A stretch of 64,000 bases of DNA from Flavobacterium gillisiae (GTDB taxonomy: Bacteria; Bacteroidota; Bacteroidia; Flavobacteriales; Flavobacteriaceae): contig NZ_FNRD01000016.1 of the NCBI RefSeq assembly GCF_900107635.1, positions 1-64,000 on the forward strand, read 5' to 3'. Position 1 is the stretch's first letter. Every line of letters begins with the position of its first letter. This document shows, one piece after another, positions 61,924 to 64,000 of the stretch. The position numbers and the translations under genes were made by a program. The notes under the pieces are model-generated. The model was given only the letters and a program-made list of their open reading frames with translations. It made no database searches and was not told the origin of the DNA.

Positions 61924-62728
61924 AAAATTGATTTGATAAGGCTTATTGTTCTAACCCTTTTTTGTAAAATTACTCAAATCTATTCCTAACTTAGTTCTAT
62001 TAGCTATATAATTTACCGTTTTATTACTATCTATTTTATTTTCAGAAGGCCTTCATCTTGTAATAGTTTCAAAGAAAATTTTGTTTTATTTCTTTTATAG
62101 GTCGGTACTTTATATAAAATAAAAATACCGTTTTACCGAAAAACTTAATATGACCAGAATCAAAGTAAAAAATAATTTAAGTACTGGATCAATATCGTTT
62201 TTTCCCTTAACACTATCGCATTGAATTAAAAAAAAAATGGTGTAATTAAAATTGATAATAATATAGGTATACACATTAGAAATTTAGTCCTAAACCTGTT
62301 TTTTTTAGACAAGGAATAGCAAGGCCTTTAACGAAATACAATTTGAATACATTTAATTCTTTTTTTTGTTGTTGAAACTGGGTTGTAAATTAAACCAGCA
62401 GATATCAAACTTTAGCAGCAAGTGCAGAGAATATCAACTCACAACAGACCGCTAGAAATGAGAAAAGCATAAACCGTTATCACAAGTAACTTTACGTCAC
62501 AATAATTTTTACCAATCGAATTTGTAGATAAGATAACTATATAACTATCTGATAATTAATTAGTATCAACTGGTAATATTCACTACCTTCACTAAAATCG
62601 CATTAAAGTCCTACATGAAAATTGTAGTGTATCCATTTAGATCAATGAACTTGATGTATTCTTTTGGAAATGAGTTCAAAACGGTTGCGGAATATTTCCG
62701 CAGACTATGTAATTAAATACGAGTCAAT
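61924..62728. other. 805-base gene-free stretch before the dehydrogenase
   Basis: I find no gene of normal size. A 33-codon frame (62615-62716) and a palindrome at 62687-62701 are the only structures seen; the latter is entered separately. The rest is A/T-rich. Confidence 0.45.
62687..62701. promoter_or_regulatory. Palindrome upstream of the dehydrogenase
   Basis: GCGGAA-TAT-TTCCGC is a perfect 6-3-6 inverted repeat, 27 bases before the start codon at 62729. It could be an operator or an mRNA hairpin. Confidence 0.4.
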
Positions 62729-64000
62729 ATGTCCATACAAACAGTTAATCCAAACACAAACAAGATAGTGAAGTCATTCGAAGAAATGACAGAGAAAGCA
62801 GTTGATGCTAAAGTGGCGAAAGCCCATCTAGCTTATATAAACTGGAAAGAAACGAGCTACCAGCAACGGGCTGATTTACTACATAAAGTAGCTAAACTCA
62901 TGCGAATCAAGAAATCTGAACTTGCCAAAACTATCACCTTAGAAATGGGTAAGCTCCTTTCCGAAGCAGAAGGAGAAATCGACTTGAGTGCTGATATAAT
63001 AGATTACTATGCCGATAACGCAGAAGGTTTTCTTGCCGATAAAGTACTTGATCCAGAACATGGAGAAGCTATAATTCGAAATAGCCCTATCGGTGTATTG
63101 TTAGGTGTGATGCCATGGAATTTTCCTTACTATCAAGTAGCACGCTTTGCAGCTCCTAACATTATGGTGGGCAATACCATATTACTTAAGCATGCATCCA
63201 TAGTACCACAATGTGCTGCTGCTATCGAAAAACTATTCGAAGAAGCAAAAGCACCTGAAGGATTATATACCAATTTATTTATTACAGGCAAACATGCATC
63301 AGCATTGGTTTCTGATAAAAGAATAAAAGGTGTTTCCTTAACAGGAAGTGAAGAAGCTGGTGCAAGTATTGCCATGGAAGCCGGAAAACATTTGAAAAAG
63401 GTTGTATTAGAGCTAGGCGGTAATGATGTGTTCATTATACTGGAAGATGCCGACATGGAAAAAACAGTTGAGTGGGCAGTTGTAGGCAGGATGAATAACA
63501 ACGGTCAATGTTGTATAGCCTCCAAACGGTTCATTGCCGTGGAAGCAATAGCCGACGAATTTATTCAAAAGTTTAAGGATAAGTTATCAAAAATGAAAGT
63601 GGGTGATCCAATGGATCCCGCTACCGACTTAGGCCCTTTAAGTAGTGAAGCAGCCGCAGTTCATTTAGCCGATCAAGTAAAACGTTCTGTTGATGAAGGT
63701 GCAAAAGTCTTATTGGGCGGTAAACGTGCAGATCGTGAAGGTGCCTTTATGGAACCCACCATACTTACCGATTTGAAACCTAGCATTGCTGCTTATCATG
63801 AAGAATTATTTGGACCTGTAGCCTCATTCTATGTGGTGAAAGACGACCAAGCTGCCATTGATTTAGCCAATGATTCCAATTATGGCCTTGGAGGTTCTGT
63901 ATTTACACAGGACATTCAACGAGGAAGAAGAATTGCCGATCAAATTGATACAGGAATGGTCTTCATCAATCATCCCACTTGGACACAAGCAGATCTTCCA
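62729..64000 (+). CDS. NAD(P)-dependent succinate-semialdehyde dehydrogenase, partial
   Basis: The frame runs 424 codons from ATG at 62729 to the right edge without a stop, so the C-terminal 30 or so residues are missing. It shows the aldehyde dehydrogenase signatures GVMPWNFPYYQ, SLTGSEEAG, the catalytic-Glu motif LELGGND and the catalytic-Cys motif NNGQCCIASKRF, and ends at the usual WTQADLP. It oxidises succinate semialdehyde to succinate; some relatives prefer other aldehydes. Confidence 0.9.
   Translation, partial: MSIQTVNPNTNKIVKSFEEMTEKAVDAKVAKAHLAYINWKETSYQQRADLLHKVAKLMRIKKSELAKTITLEMGKLLSEAEGEIDLSADIIDYYADNAEGFLADKVLDPEHGEAIIRNSPIGVLLGVMPWNFPYYQVARFAAPNIMVGNTILLKHASIVPQCAAAIEKLFEEAKAPEGLYTNLFITGKHASALVSDKRIKGVSLTGSEEAGASIAMEAGKHLKKVVLELGGNDVFIILEDADMEKTVEWAVVGRMNNNGQCCIASKRFIAVEAIADEFIQKFKDKLSKMKVGDPMDPATDLGPLSSEAAAVHLADQVKRSVDEGAKVLLGGKRADREGAFMEPTILTDLKPSIAAYHEELFGPVASFYVVKDDQAAIDLANDSNYGLGGSVFTQDIQRGRRIADQIDTGMVFINHPTWTQADLP

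Noticed and set aside
62615..62716. 33-codon frame upstream of the dehydrogenase
   Set aside because: It is too short and unsupported by any promoter; kept only as a remark.
41309..64000. Insertion sequence or transposase gene
   Set aside because: No frame resembles a transposase and no terminal inverted repeat with target duplication was seen.

Overview
The window is a low-G+C bacterial chromosome segment that reads as Flavobacterium or a close relative (Bacteroidota). The grounds are promoters of the Bacteroidota form TTG-N19/20-TAnnTTTG, A-rich leaders in place of Shine-Dalgarno sequences, the gliding genes gldF and gldG, Bacteroidota-type families (DUF4294, DUF4369-TlpA, the MutS-like membrane ATPase) and a Bacteroides-type tra cluster.

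Layout. Bases 1-900 hold no gene but three leftward promoters spaced 123-124 bases apart, probably those of an rRNA operon beyond the left edge, followed by dispersed repeats. Bases 900-41,050 are core chromosome: an M42 peptidase, purC, an S9 peptidase, an NO-detoxification operon (hmp, an NsrR-like regulator and a DUF2798 protein) with a visible operator, phoH, a SAM hydrolase, gldFG, dnaN, a MutS-like ATPase, twin universal stress proteins, mnmE, a histone H1-like protein, a MoxR/VWA pair, an unusual ABC ATPase, a CHASE/PAS kinase with its receiver protein, a J-domain/KTSC protein, and a TlpA-type lipoprotein thioredoxin gene interrupted by an in-frame TGA.

At 41,227 a tRNA-Tyr gene marks the left end of an integrated element. 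A tyrosine recombinase follows directly, then small DNA-binding proteins, ssb, a DUF932 gene and a leftward conjugation cluster, traE-F-G-I-J-K-L-M-N (46.9-54.9 kb). No relaxase, coupling protein, traA-D or traO-Q is in view, and about 1 kb upstream of traE has no gene. From 55.9 kb to the right edge lie stress- and membrane-type genes: an acidic protein, a ribosome hibernation factor, a sterol-desaturase-like hydroxylase, a FUSC membrane protein, a PAQR/hemolysin III protein and a succinate-semialdehyde dehydrogenase cut by the window end. They are probably element cargo, but the right attachment site is not visible.

Several families of dispersed intergenic repeats and many hairpin terminators separate the core transcription units. 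The strongest candidates for follow-up are the in-frame TGA in the thioredoxin gene, the NsrR-type operator, the triple promoter, and the apparently incomplete conjugation module with its unexplained inverted repeats.
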